Notes under the pieces: model-generated | What the model saw: the letters and a program-made list of their open reading frames with translations, nothing else | What the model was told of the DNA's origin: nothing | Database searches by the model: none | DNA from: Certhia americana | Lineage: Eukaryota; Chordata; Aves; Passeriformes; Certhiidae | DNA: 64,000 nucleotides | Reading direction: 5' to 3' | Assembly (NCBI GenBank): GCA_018697195.1 | Contig: CM031870.1 | Coordinates: 2,148,787-2,212,786 of the forward strand | Part shown: one piece after another, positions 10,701 through 37,799 of the stretch | Numbering within the stretch: the first letter of the stretch is position 1 | Layout: every line of letters begins with the position of its first letter | Translations under genes and position numbers: made by a program

Positions 10701-13700
10701 GAGCTATTTTGGTTTGTCCTATCCACACCTAAAATCCAGAGAGTGCTGCAGGAGGAGCAGACCTGTCTGGAAGTTACCACTAAACCATTTGTTATTTTCA
10801 TTATTTTGTGCAGGTAGGAAAGGAGGCCACAAAGGCCGAGCAAGGCAGTACACAAGTCCTGAGGAGATTGATGCCCAGCTCCAAGCAGAAAAGCAAAAGG
10901 CAAGGGTATGTTTGCTTCTTTATTTTAATTTGTCCTAATTCCTGCCTTATCCAGCCTGAGTATTCACTGTTCAGGAGGAATGGCAGCTTAGCCAAATGCT
11001 GCAGATTTCATCCCAGCAGTGATCACAGTGTGGATCCCAAATATCTCCAGCTGGGGAGACTCCAAGGTGTCACCCAGTCTGTTTCCTGAGGCCTGGGAGA
11101 CCACCCAGAGCATCATTTGAAGGTTAAAGGATGGGGGAACTGATTACACAGCAGCTCTGGAGGTCTTTTCTCCCCATATTTCATCATTCCAGTCTCCAGT
11201 GTCAGCTCATTTGTTCTGCAGCTTGGCTTTGGAGAACAAGGGCCACATCTTGACATGTTATTGTATGTTGAAATTACTGTATTTTACCTCTTTCTGTTGT
11301 ATATTTATGGGCTAGTCCTTTGACTTCTTCCTGGACCCATGATTTTTTTGTTTGCCTCTGCTTTGTAGGGAGAGATAACAGAATTTTCTAGTGTGGGGCC
11401 TCTTTTGGGTGTGTTTCTGTGCCCCAGCATTGGTCTGTAACAGCTCCCCCCACTTCCACCACAACCTGACTGCTGTCCTAAAAGCCTTGGCTGCTTTTTG
11501 GGGCTCTTGTTCTCTTTATTCACAACTTAGCACAGCTCTGATGACACTCTTATGATTTTTCTGTGACTTTCTGAAAGTGCTGCCTCAGCCCAAATACATA
11601 ATTCCAGCTGAGGCCTCACAGCACTGACCACTGGAGGATAATTACACCCCTGTAGGAAATCCTGGTGAATACCTCTGAGATGACTCTCTCAAGCAATTTT
11701 GAGCCATAGTGTTGAGTCCTTTTTAATGTTTTGCCCAGATGGAACTCGAGATGATTGTTTGGTTTGCTGCTTAGCCATATATTCCAGCTTTGTGTTGGAT
11801 TTCTCCTTCCAAAGTGTAACTCCTCTCGCTTAGTTGCTGATTCCACCTTCTTGGTTTCATGCCATATTTCCAAATTCTGAAACCACTTATGAGTCTCATC
11901 CTGTTTTCCAAAATAATTCCAACTCCTACCAGTGTGATGTCATTCACAAACTGTGTAAGTGTTCTCTGCTTCCATGTTGTTAATAAAAATACTGACTAGA
12001 AATGGAAAAGAAAAGCAGGACCCACTTGAAATGTGTGTCTTGTTTCACAGCAAAGCAGAGAACTGCTCTTTGAGAATGATATGTTTTTTGTGATAATCCA
12101 TATCACATAATGATGGTTACATCTAACACTGATTTATTAAGGAAACCTTAAGAAACCCCCACAATTAACAGAATTACTCCTCTTACTGTTCCTTGCTCCT
12201 CCACTTTGCTGGTTGCTTGATGAGAGATGTTGGTAGTGTAAAACAAGCTGTTCACACCCATACTGGTTCTTCTTATGATTCAGAAATTAATTCCCAGGCT
12301 TCTGAGTGCTGGAAGCTGTGCTAAAAAGGCTGTAATTCCTTGGATAATAATGTTCTGGTTGATGCTTGTCAGTTTTCTCCTCTAGGTGTTTTTCTTTATG
12401 GGATGAGATCCAGCTCTAAGCTGCATCCATGTAGTTTCCAGTCTCTGATGTAGGTGCACTGGAAACACACGCCAAAATTCTTCTGGAGAGCTTTCATTTG
12501 GGGAAAGTAAAGTGCCAGTGGTGTCTTTTACAGTCATTTTCCTGTTAGAACAGCAGAGTTGTTTGGAGGTGATGCTGTTGCTGAGGAGGAGCTCTCACTT
12601 TGTCACAGCCAGACCCCCTTGGTGACACAAGGCCACATTGGGAACACCAGTGCTCAGAGCTGTCCCTCATCCCTCCAAAATCTCATTTAAGAGCTGGGTT
12701 TGGGATTTTTAGTTTCCTCTAATTTCCTCTGATTTTGTAGGAAGAGGAAGAGCAAGAAGAAGGTGGTGAAGGAGCAACAGGGGACCCTAAAAAGGAGAAG
12801 AAATCTTTAGATTCAGATGAGAGTGATGAAGATGATGATGATTATCAGGTATTGCATTCTCAGGGCATTTAGTGCACCTAATACTTGGGCTGGGGGGGGA
12901 GATGCATACTCTGGATTCTCAGCAGAGCTACCTAGAGTGCATTTTTTATAGAACTACTTTCAGAAGCCAAAAAACCTCACTTGGCAGCATTTTGCCCTCA
13001 GAACGAAAACTTGTGAATATTTACAAATGAAATACAAAGGCAACGAGATTTTTAAAAAGGCTGAAGGTGCCTCGATTTATAAATGGTTTTACTGGCTAGT
13101 AGTAAAATCTTGACTTGTGCTTTTGGGTGCTTTGCAGTGTGTTTGGGGAGCTCTGGTACAACCAGAGCTGGGTGTGAGAGCTCCTCAACCTCCCTCTTGT
13201 TCTTGACCCACAGCAAAAGCGCAAAGGAGTGGAGGGGTTGATAGACATAGAGAACCCCAACCGTGTCATTCAGACAACCAAAAAAGTCACTCAGCTGGAC
13301 CTGGATGGACCCAAGGAGCTCTCACGACGAGAGAGGTGTGTGTTCCCTGCTGCACCCCATGGAATTTCAGCCTTCCTGCTGGCAGCAGCTTGATGCAGGG
13401 AGGTGATTCCCCTGCTCTGTGTCAGTGTTTTAGGAACGCCCTTGAAAATGTGTTGTGGCCTAAAGCAGGCACTCAGCAGCAGCAGCAAACTGGGCTCACT
13501 GTGCTTCAAAATGTGGTTCCTTAGAAAACTTCACAGGAGTTGTCTGTCCTCTGGGAGCAGCTGTGGCTATCCTGGAGCAAGGCAGTCTGCCCTGGTGCTC
13601 TGAGAGAAAGGGATTTAGGCCATTCCTTTCCTAAGGTTTTATGCCAAAAATCAGACCTAACTGAAACCCTGAAATCATACTGCTGTGAAAGGGATTTAGG

Positions 13701-15089
13701 CCATTCCTTTCCTGAAGTTTTATGCCAAAAACCAGAACTGAAATCCATTAACCAGAGGTCACCTTGGTTCCACTTTAATCTTGCTGCAGAAGGTGCCCTG
13801 GTGACAGGTAGTTGTTTCCCAGTATCCAGATATTGTGAAATTTTTATCTGGGCAGATGAATAACCTGAAAACCAAGGTTTAATCTTCTAGTTTCAATTAG
13901 CAATGGTGAGGTTTGGAAGGGAAGGTTTAATCTTTTTTTATTTGGGATAGATTGCTTCAGCAGAAGGACACCTTTGAGGGTAAGGCTGGGAAAAACATGT
14001 CACAGTTCTTGTGGTGTGGGGCTAACTCATGTGACCTCCTTGTGTGTCTGTGTCCTTACTTAGCTGAAGGAAGGTAGAAATAATCTCTCACCTTACCCCT
14101 GCTCAAACCCTGCAAATAGACAGAACCTGTGCTTGAAAACTGTGGTTGTGGGTGAAGGACCCCCAGTTTTGGGGTTTTTCCTGGTTGGAAAGCCCCACAG
14201 TGCCTGTCCAGTGAGCTTGCCTGGATACTCTGGTGATTGGTGTGTTTTCTTTGGGCAGAGAGGAAATAGAGAAGCAAAAGGCAAAAGAAAGATACATGAA
14301 AATGCACCTAGCTGGGAAAACAGAGCAAGCCAAGGCAGACCTTGCCCGATTAGCCATCATTCGGAAGCAAAGGGAAGAAGCTGCCAGAAAGAAAGAAGAA
14401 GAAAGAAAAGGTTAGAGAATAATTAATCATATATTAACCTCTGCATGCCGTGGCTGCAGTGCCAAGAGGCACACATTCCTCCTCTGAGCCTGTGTGGTGT
14501 TGCTGAGTGTCAATAACTCCTCTCAGCAAAGCCAGGCTCAGCTGTTTCCCTCTCATAAAGTTCTTGCTTTATAAACAAGAACTTGGACACCAGAGCAGGG
14601 AAAGAGAAGAGGGAATTGCCCTTGATATCCATCCTGTCCCCAGCCTCCCAGGCAATGCTGGCTCCAGTCTGGGAGTTTAGCAGGCTCCTTGTGCTGGGTG
14701 ATTTTTCTGCTTTGCATGTGGGGATCTGAACTGCCCAGGGAGTTTACAGCACTCAGTTCCCTTCCTGGCCTTTCCCTGGAAGGTATGAACACAGCTCCTT
14801 GGTGAATTCCACAGAGAAATTTGGACATCAGGGGGATTTGTGGACACCTGGAGAGAGGCCAGGGATAGAAGGGAACATACAAGAGGAGCTGTGCCTCTTA
14901 CCTATGAGCAATTGCTGGGAAGGGTGGGATTTTTTTGACTGGCAGGATTCTGATCCCTGGGGCTGCCAATCCACCCCCAGTCCCTGATCTGCACCATGAA
15001 ATGATGAAACTCTGTTGTTTTCCTCCCCAGCAAAAGACGAAGCGGCCATGGCAGGTAAAAGACTGCAGTCACTATCCCTTAACAAGTAA
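7771..15089 (+). CDS. PDAP1: PDAP1, 28 kDa heat- and acid-stable phosphoprotein (6 coding exons)
   Basis: Coding exons are 7771-7783, 10814-10905, 12741-12848, 13214-13335, 14259-14410 and 15031-15089. The sum is 546 nt, or 181 aa, the same length as the human protein. The first exon contributes only MPKG plus one base; the donor at 7784 is chosen because it restores [20 protein letters not shown]. The protein is highly charged: an acidic block EEEEQEEGG followed by [15 protein letters not shown] (casein kinase II type sites), then [20 protein letters not shown] and a long basic-acidic coiled helix ([19 protein letters not shown]). It ends [10 protein letters not shown]. Family knowledge: PDAP1/PAP1 is a cytosolic phosphoprotein reported to modulate PDGF-A binding; its molecular role is poorly defined. 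Intron 1 is 3.0 kb. The gene is head to head with BUD31 and converges on ARPC1B. Confidence 0.96.
7784..10813 (+). other. PDAP1 intron 1; CpG-rich start, otherwise no recognised feature
   Basis: The first ~550 bases continue the CpG island and give spurious long ORFs. The remaining ~2.4 kb is unique-looking intronic sequence in which I recognise no repeat, exon or RNA gene. Confidence 0.6.
11540..12040 (-). mobile_element. Ancient CR1/L3-like LINE fragment in PDAP1 intron 2
   Basis: Read on the plus strand, the text follows the reverse complement of old amniote CR1/L3-type elements. One part resembles 'attccagctgaggcctcac...aattaca'. A later part ('gtgatgtcattcacaaactgtgtaagtgt' then 'ttaataaaaatactgactag') matches the region seen upstream of the reverse transcriptase. 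It is heavily diverged, so it predates the sharper avian CR1 tails elsewhere in the window. Confidence 0.6.
13606..13740. repeat. Tandem duplication, period 81 bp, in PDAP1 intron 4
   Basis: A ~50-bp motif beginning GAAAGGGATTTAGGCCATTC at 13606 recurs at 13687 with only a few differences. The two copies share the 'ttttatgccaaaaa' stretch. It is a local two-copy tandem duplication in an intron. Confidence 0.9.
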
Positions 15090-15849
15090 GCACAGGCCAT
15101 GCAAGAGGAGGAAACACCAGGGAACTGTGCCTGGTCCTGCTGGGAGCTCTGCCGTGTCGCCTTCCATCGATGCCACGCAGGGCATCCTGCAGCATTGGCC
15201 TCACCTCCACCTCCAAGAGACACTGACGATGTGTTTGTCCTCATCCTGGCACAGATTTCCATTTGGGGTTAGGGGCAGCTGCTCTCTGCAGTGCAGAGCT
15301 GTGCTGGACAGCAATTCCCTGTAACAGTTTGGAAACGTGAATGTTTTTGCTGTTTTTAGGATCAAGAACTCGTAGATGGTGGGAGGGGGGCAGGGTGGGG
15401 GGAGGTGCTTCAAATACTAGATTGCAAGAAAATAGATTGTGGGGTCGTTTTGGGGTGGGGTATAGGGTGGGGAACTGACTTGGTTTGTAGTCCCAAAGGA
15501 TAATGTATCTGAAAAATCCAGTTGGCAAAGAGCCCATCAAATTTTGCTGCAGGGCGTTGCAGTATAAGCTGGGAGCCTGACTTCATGGACATCTGGAGTG
15601 CCGTTCCTTCCCAGATTCATCCCTCCTTTCTTGCAGCCAGTCTCCCCTTTTCCCTCCTCTTCATTTTCTTTTTCTCCTCCTTATTAGGGATAGTGCCAGT
15701 TTTTAACCACATCATCCTTTGTTTAAAGGAGAAAAACAAACAACATTTATTGTGTCAGATCCAGATGGAAAAAAAAAAGAAAAAAAGAAAAAAACCCCAA
15801 AAACTTGATCAAGTTTAAAAAACATCAAGATAACTTGTATATTTGGCTG

Positions 15850-15855
15850 ATTAAA
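15850..15855 (+). terminator. Putative PDAP1 poly(A) signal ATTAAA
   Basis: An ATTAAA follows the poly-purine stretch (A-rich, 15766-15797) about 760 nt after the PDAP1 stop. It is a plausible but not unique poly(A) signal; the 3' UTR would span 15090 to about 15870. Confidence 0.45.
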
Positions 15856-15870
15856 TTGTAAGTTATCAGA

Positions 15871-17100
15871 ACTGCTGGGGCCTGATGTGTGTGTGTGAAG
15901 GGCACAGCTGGGGGGTGCTGGGGGAGGCACAGCTGCAGTTTGGGGGCTCTGGTTGTGGTGTGGAGTTTGGCTCTGGGTTCAGGAGCTCCCTCAGCACACA
16001 CAGCCTGGAGGGAAAAAGCTTTTCCTGCTGATTCTGATGGATGCCTTGCACAATCTGTTTACCACGGTGGAGGAAACAATTACCCTCAGGACACTGTCTG
16101 GCCTAGTCCCCTGTCAGAAGGGCAGTCACCGCTCTGTCACCTCTCAGATGTCTCTGGAGGGGAGATGCTCCAGCCTGCTGTGCCCCTGGGGGCCTGGGAG
16201 TCCTGCCAGCCTGTTCTGGAACACCAGTGCTTCCCAAAGGTTGGAGTAGATCCAGCCCCAGGGCTTGGAGCTCTGGAAGTCACTGGGAGAAGGGTTGCAG
16301 CTGTGGAGATGAAGGGTGACAAATGGGATTTGTTCGGTGTCACCCTGGCCAGGCCTGGCTGCAGGGACTTGGACACAAGGGTGTGACACAGGACTGTGCC
16401 CTAGGGAATGTCACCCTGAGCTGCTGGCTCAAAACACAGAGCAAGCCAAGGTTTGGGACAGCAAATATCCTCAGGGAGCTGTGGAAGATGAGCAAGTGCT
16501 GTCAGCTCTGAGAGGGAGGAACTGATGTGGTGGGGACAGCCTGCCTGGGAATTTTGGGTGATCCTTGGAGCACAGGGAGGTGGATGGGGAAGAACAGGGG
16601 GAGATTTTGGGCTGGGATGGAGCAGGGCAGGAGCCACAGGGGCAGAGGGTTGAGGCTTGTAACCACATGGAAACAGGTGGAAAAATCTGAGTAACACCTC
16701 CCTTTAGTTGAGGGCTGGAGCAGAACTCGAATGTCCCTCTGCCAGCCAGTGCTCCCTTCCCAGGCCATGGGAAGGCACAGGATGAGTTGGGCAGCCCAAG
16801 GTCTCTGGGCTGGCTCCAGATTTGGGAATTGCCCACCTGTGCTCCCTGGCCACTTCCACCCTCTGCCCTCCCTTTTCCATAACACCAATCCTGTTTTGAA
16901 ATGGTGCTGAAGCAGGGAATGGAAAAGTGACATTCCCCTTATCCCCACAATCCCAATTGCCCCTCAGCACTGGTGGCAGAAAGGACGTGACCTCCTGTGG
17001 TGAGACGTGGCACAGCACTGTGATCTGCCCTGATCACATACCTGTGTTTGCACTGAATTTGTTCTAAAAAAGCATAAAAAAAACCCCGTTTTGATTTATC
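15871..17100. other. PDAP1-ARPC1B convergent intergenic interval, nothing recognised
   Basis: About 1.2 kb between the two convergent 3' ends. It holds several short open frames on both strands, but none has conserved-looking protein, splice sites or repeat identity that I can name. Confidence 0.5.
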
Positions 17101-17111
17101 CAGGAAAATCC

Positions 17112-17117
17112 TTTATT
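17112..17117 (-). terminator. ARPC1B poly(A) signal AATAAA (minus strand)
   Basis: TTTATT on the plus strand gives AATAAA on the minus strand, about 230 nt downstream of the ARPC1B stop codon. This fits the end of its 3' UTR. Confidence 0.7.
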
Positions 17118-17344
17118 TGCTATTACTCCAAGCAATGTATGACCAGCATCGGGAAGGATGGTAACAAAAATAGTAAGAAAAATGGTTTTCTTTGTCTGGA
17201 AACAGCCACCAGGGCTGGCTGGCAGCGGGGACAGGCACTGGTGGCATCGTGGCTGGGTTGTGTAGCACAGGGTGGGGGGTGGCAGAGGGCAGCAGGCAGA
17301 GCAGGGGCAGCTGGAAGCCGGGATGCTCTTCCCGGATGGCTCCT

Positions 17345-19572
<2,228 letters not shown>

Positions 19573-19573
19573 G

Positions 19574-19583
19574 NNNNNNNNNN
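19574..19583. other. Assembly gap (10 N) at ARPC1B
   Basis: Ten Ns lie one base beyond the acceptor CAG of the ARPC1B exon 19463-19570. Ten is a placeholder length, so the true missing sequence is probably larger and should contain three coding exons. Confidence 0.95.
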
Positions 19584-21997
19584 CCAGCCCCACAGAATGA
19601 TCCTTCCCACTGGGATCAGTCCTGTGTTGCAGCCCCCCATGTCTCTCCTCTGCCAGGGAGAGGTTTTTGCTGGAGATTTCCAAGCTCAGAAACTGTCCTT
19701 TTCCAGGAACTTCTAAACCCTGCTGTCATCCTGCTCCAGCTGGCTGGAATTTGCTGGGCAGGAGCTGGCTGGGACCCTGGTGCACCCCTGGGGTCCCACC
19801 ACAGGCAGCACCTCCTCTCTCCACCCCAACAGGGCCAGATCCACTCCCTCCTTCCACATCTCTTATTTAGGAAGAGCCAAACCCCCGACTTCCACCCCAT
19901 CCCATCAGTGTTCAGCCCTCAGGAGTAATCCCTTCTCCTGGCAGAGCTCCCACCATTCCTGCTGGCCCCCAGCTGCCATGGGATGGAGCAGTTTGCCCCA
20001 AAGGTCCCTCCAGGTGCCAGGGGACCGGGAAGGGCTCCAAGCAGCGTCACAGTCCCTTGGCCATCGGCCGAGGGAGCACAGGGATGTAGGGAAACACCTC
20101 GCCAGGGTGTGGCAGACTGGAATTACTCACAGCCTGCTCTCGGCTATTTTGGGAACTCCCTGAACACGTCCCGTTTTCTTTGGCAGCTAAAAACGTTACA
20201 AGGGAAGGGAAAAAAGTCCCTCTTAGCAAAACTCCATCCCTGGGCTGGGGAAAAGAAAATCTGAGGAGCTCCATCACCTGCCTTTTGCATGTGGAGAAAT
20301 TCCAGTGCTGATGCAGGGCATGAGCCCTGCTGTTACACACCCCCTGGGAAGGACATGGGCATGGATGAGGAGGCAGCTGCCTCATCCAGCCCCATTGATC
20401 CCCCCGGATGCAGCACAGGGTGTCCCAAGGAGGGTACAAGGCTGCTGCTGCCACCAGGAGCCTCTCCCTCGAGCCCTGTGGATGGAGCAGCACCACGAGG
20501 GATGGGCAAAATCATCAGCGACAGGGACATTGCTGTCGGCATTGCAAGAGATCAGGAGAGGGAAAATGTGTGGAAAAGGGATTTGGCTGAAACGGGCACC
20601 CGGCTGAAAGGGCTCCCTGGAGGAGGGGTGGGAGGGAGGATACACCGTGCTGCTTTCTGGCTTTGACACTACGAAAACAGCAATACTTTTTCTATTTCCA
20701 GGTGGTTTGGGAGGTCAGAGGCATAAACCTTCCTTTCCTGGGGTCCCTGCTGCTCCCTCGCTGAGTGCCACCCCGAAGGGATGAGTTCGGCTGCCGTCCC
20801 AGGGACAGAAGCCTTTGCCAGACACGGGAAGGAACGAGGGCTGGGAGGGCCTGGGCCGCTCCCCACAGCGGGTTGTGTTTTATTTCCCCCACAGCCCCTT
20901 TACAGCCAGTTCCCTGCTGGTGCCCCGCTGGCTGAGTCCTGCTCCTGCTCTGGAGTGACCCACGGGGGCTCGGCTGTCCCTTCCCCAGCTGGGAAGAGCA
21001 TCAGAGGAGCTGTGGTTCATCCCCTCCAACACCCCCCCTACACACACACAACCCAGGGGCTCTTCAGGGAGGAAAATGGGAATTTTCCGAAGGCCAGACA
21101 GGGCGGGATTGGGAGCTGGAACAGCTCCGTTATCTCTCCGGCCAGTCCAAGCAGTTCGGAAACATCCTCGGAGGAGATAACCAAACCTTGGCAGAGCCGA
21201 GTGCCGGGGACTCCTCCCAGCCCCGGGAGGAAGCCACACACCAGAGGAGCTGGAGTTCGGGTTTTTACGAGCCTGGCGGGGTGGCGGGAGGAGGGTTTGC
21301 ACCCAGTGAGGATCCTGCTGGGAGCTGGGACCCCCTGAAACTCTCCCCGGACACTGTGGTGGAGCCCTGCACCACCAAGACCCCCATACCGACCCCCGGG
21401 AGCCCCTGTGCTCCCCGCGGCAGCTGAAAGTGTCACCTCCCGTGCTCCTGCCAGCCAGGCTGGGGACACCCATCCTCAGCTCCTGCCAGCTGGGAACACC
21501 CATCCTCAGCCCCCAGTGTTGGTGGGGGGTACCCCATGAGCCAGCCTGGTCCTGAGGGGATACCCCCGCCCCAGGGCAGACGGAGGGCGGCTCTCACCCT
21601 CCTCTTCCTCGCAGCGGGCGAAGCGGGAAGCAGCTGATTCCCGAGGAGGAGAGGACAGATTACAGCAGCTCTGCCTCTGCCGGCACCAGCCCCGACGGGA
21701 CCCCCACAGGACTCTTCCCACCACCCCCGGAGCTGTCAGACCGCCGGCAAGAGAAAAAAAAAAAAAAAAAACCCTCAAACTTGCTGACAAAGCTGGGAGA
21801 AAACCCCAAAATATCCGAAACGCGGCGACAGAGAAATTCGCCGGGGGCAAGGGGCTGCCTGCACCCCCCTGACCCCAGCCCGGGGGGACCCCCGAGCCCT
21901 CGAGCAGGGTGTGAGCGCCAGGAGCGGTGACAGCCCCAGCCCCACGGGACAGCCCCAGGTCCTGGCAGGGTGGCAGAGCTGCCTGCCCCGTCCTTAC
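19584..21997 (-). other. ARPC1B 5' intronic sequence; no coding exon found
   Basis: This 2.4 kb should lie in the ARPC1B gene body between the gap and exon 1. I searched the minus strand for text equivalent to the three missing ARPC1A exons (start exon, PNNHEVHIY exon, DWAP exon) and found none. It contains an 18-base A run near 21755 and GC-rich sequence with spurious ORFs. Confidence 0.6.
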
Positions 21998-22090
21998 CTT
22001 GCCGGGCAGCGCGGACTGGGCTCGGTTCCTGGGCGGCGGGGCTCGTTCATGGACTCTGGGCAGTCGACACGAACGGAGCCCGGAGCGAGC
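21998..22090 (-). promoter_or_regulatory. ARPC1B promoter / noncoding exon 1 (predicted)
   Basis: A minus-strand donor AAG|GTAAGG at 21998/21997 closes a CpG-rich first exon. It contains a 15-base block (22051-22065, plus strand GGACTCTGGGCAGTC) that recurs identically at the same place relative to ARPC1A. A minus-strand ATG lies directly after this block and could act as an upstream start. The transcription start is not determinable; the upper end is approximate. Confidence 0.6.
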
Positions 22091-24777
22091 TGTGCCTGCC
22101 CCGCCGAGGCAGCCCGACTTCCCTCTTCCTCTCCGAGAAATGCAACCACTTCCTTACGTGGGCGTTGGGGGAGCGCAGAGCAGCTCTGCGGCCGCCCTGC
22201 CCCTGTGCCTGCGGGGCCAGCCCGCTCCAGCACCGCCGCACGTGGATGAGCCCCCGGCCCCGGGATGCTCCCGGCCGCTCGGTGGGACGTGGGCAAGTCG
22301 CCCTGGGTGCTCCAGAGAAGGATACAGGCAGGAGAACAGAAGGGAAGGATCCCCGCCGTCTCTCTCCGGCAGCGGGAGTGTTGCTCAGCCCCGGCCCCCG
22401 ATGCGTTTCGCAGGGATGGGGACTCCCCGATGACTGTGCTGGCCCCCACCAGGGAACAGCCGTGCCTGGAGCCCACCCGTGGCATCGCCTCCCACGGCCG
22501 GGGAGATCCGCAGGACCCCGCGGAGCCTGGATCCGGCCGCCCTCGGCAGCAGCTGCTGCTCGTTCCTGCATCCCACAGAGCCCAGTGGGACCCAGTCCCA
22601 GGCTGGCTGAGGGCACCATGCCCGTGTCCCCACGCACCAGATAGCCAGCCCTCTGGTTTTATCACATCCTGCTTCAGAGCAGCTGATTTTTATCCCATTC
22701 CCGCCTGGATGCACGCACCCCTTCCCTCCCGAGCACAGGGATGCACTCACTCACCCCTTCCCTCTCTCTGAGTGATGTCGCAGCACTGGGACAGCAGCGT
22801 GCTGGGGTCCCGCTCAGGGAGAGCAGGATCTTCTCAGCTGCAGGATTTGGATACAATAACCTGGAATTGGCTGAGCTGCAGAATCGATCGCTCCCCACCT
22901 GAGGGGTCAGCTGTAGGTGAAAGGGAGGCCCAGAGCCGGCAGCGCCCTCGCTCCTGATCCTCATCCACAGCTGCGCTTCATTTCATGCGCGTTGTCATGA
23001 TCCCTGCAGACACGGGGAGAGCCGGAGATGTCTCCCAGGCAGGGATGGGAACGAGCTGTGGGTCAGCTTTAACTTCTGCAGAAGGATTTGGGGTACATCA
23101 CTAAGGGAAGGGAGAGGACAGTGTGACCCCTGTTCCTCACCTGCCATCCTCATTGCTCCCATCTCCAGACTGCTCCTGCCTGAGCCTGTGCTAACCATGC
23201 CGTGAGCTGCCTCCACTGCTTTTGAGCACTGTTTGGTGCTCTTCAAGGCTGGATAGCCCATGGAGGTGGAAATCTGGCACTGTGGAAGTCAGGGATGGAG
23301 GCTCAGCCCTGGCTCATATTTGCCCAAACTCTTTACCTGCTTTTTCTTCTGTTTCTGAAGTGGGAAGACCCTCCTTCCCCCACAGCATGTCACATTCTCA
23401 AAGAGACTGCAGAGGAACTGTCCCACTGCACAGACACTGGAGACATGGGGACACTTCTGGTGGGGTTTTCTCTGAGGTTGGGGCAGTGCAGGTGATGAGC
23501 AGCAGCAATTCTGTGTTTGTTGAAGGCAGGCTCCAGCAAGTATTCCCAGCTTCCCATCCCACCCAGATCCCCTGACTGCAAGAAATGAAACATTATTTTA
23601 TGTTTAGAGGAGAGAGGAAATTGCAAAGCCAAGCCTGACTGTCAGGGGAGAAGGAAACCAGAGGAGGATCCAGCTCTGTGATGGAGAGCAGTGGCTGCCA
23701 CTCAGAGCTGATCTTCCACCCTCCCCTTTCAGTCCCACCCGAGCTGAGAAACGAGCAGGGTATGAAGCAACTCTGGTTCCAGAGGAAGTGGTAAATTTAG
23801 TCATTGGGGTTTTTTTTAAAGACACTTCTGCATTTTTGGCAGAAATGACAAGCTTGTAAAGTAATGCCATGAACCAGCTAATTCCCTCAGAGAACAGCAA
23901 GGCAGCAACACAGGGAGGAGGAACTACATCCTGTGGATAAAGTAAAATGCCTCCAGGAGCTCTTGAGGCTTGGAGCTGAACTGCAAAAGGTACTTGAGGA
24001 CAAAGGATCAGCAAAGAAGCCAGACCACACTGACACCTCTGGTTGGAACTTCATTTGCCCACCAGTCGTTATAAATACACGATTTTATGGGTTGAGAGCT
24101 CAGCTCTAACAGGACACAGAATCCCAGAACCACTCAGGGTGGAATAAACCCCCAAGTTCATCAAGTCCAACCTGTGACCCATCCCCACCTTGCCAACCAG
24201 CTCAGAGCAGTGAGTGCCACCTCCAGTCCCTCCAGAGGTGGTGATTCCCCAGCCTTGAAGTTTCTTTACCAAGTGATTTGCTTTTAATTTGTCTTCCCTA
24301 GATGGGCACAGCAGATTTTTGTCTCACTTTCCACACAGAGCTTTCCATCCTGTCCCCTGGGCACAGGCTTGGGATCAATCCCAGAGGCAAATACAGATAA
24401 TTCTGGTAATAATTCAAAACCTTTGGAAAAATGTGACCCACTGAGGAGACAACAAAAAAGACATTCAGGTTAATTTGCTGTTGTTATGGATTAAATGCAA
24501 GGCAGATTGAATGAAGAGAAGCAGGATAAAATCATTCATCCTCCAAAATCACCACCTCAAGGGAAGAATTCCCCTGGAAGAAGCTCATCTGAATCTTCAC
24601 ATCCAGACCATCAGAATTCCAGGTCTGTCAACTTTAGAACTTTTCAGTTAAAATGAACTCCTGTTTTAAGGCCATAAAATATCAGTGCAGGATTTTCCCC
24701 ACTGTCTCTCTCCCAATTTCCTTAACATCCCTTTTATAATCAATAAACATCAAAACAAATAATCAGTTTTTCTCTTT
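22091..24777. other. ARPC1B-ARPC1A intergenic spacer
   Basis: 2.7 kb separates the ARPC1B promoter from the ARPC1A poly(A) signal on the same strand. The first ~600 bp is CpG-rich promoter flank. One CR1-like fragment lies at about 24113-24262. I recognise nothing else. Confidence 0.55.
24113..24262 (-). mobile_element. CR1 LINE 3' fragment between ARPC1B and ARPC1A
   Basis: The plus-strand text 'cagaatcccagaaccactcagggtggaa' followed by 'catcaagtccaacctgtgaccc' is the reverse complement of a CR1 tail of a different subfamily from the others here. It is truncated at about 150 bp. Confidence 0.7.
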
Positions 24778-24783
24778 TTTATT
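24778..24783 (-). terminator. ARPC1A poly(A) signal AATAAA (minus strand)
   Basis: TTTATT on the plus strand lies about 340 nt beyond the ARPC1A stop codon, within an AT-rich ATT repeat. It is plausible as the end of the 3' UTR, though nearby alternatives exist. Confidence 0.5.
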
Positions 24784-25118
24784 ATTATTATTATTTCTAG
24801 CAGACAATTTACATAAAATTCCCCTTTTAAGTTAGTGATTCATAACTTCCTGCAATAAACTACTTAAGGAGCAGCTTTGGTAAAGAATGGAATGAAACAA
24901 CCAACCAAAAAAAAAAAAAAAAAAAGAACAATCACAGCTGATTTTGAAACCAACACAATTCACCAAATTTAGATTCAAAAGAAAATCTGCCAAGCTGTAT
25001 TTTCTCAGTGTTTCCAAATATTTCACCTTCCTCCTCTTCCTCCCTTTTCAGGTTTGTGCAGATGTGGGAACTGCGTTCTGTCAAGCAGTTTGTCCTGCTA
25101 GATCATGGAAATCCATCT

Positions 25119-37781
<12,663 letters not shown>

Positions 37782-37799
37782 TCCGAGTTAAAGGGATTC

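Noticed and set aside
21911..22771. Several ORFs of 112-224 codons on both strands near the ARPC1B promoter
   Set aside because: CpG-rich promoter sequence with few stops; frames overlap one another and show no family-like motifs.
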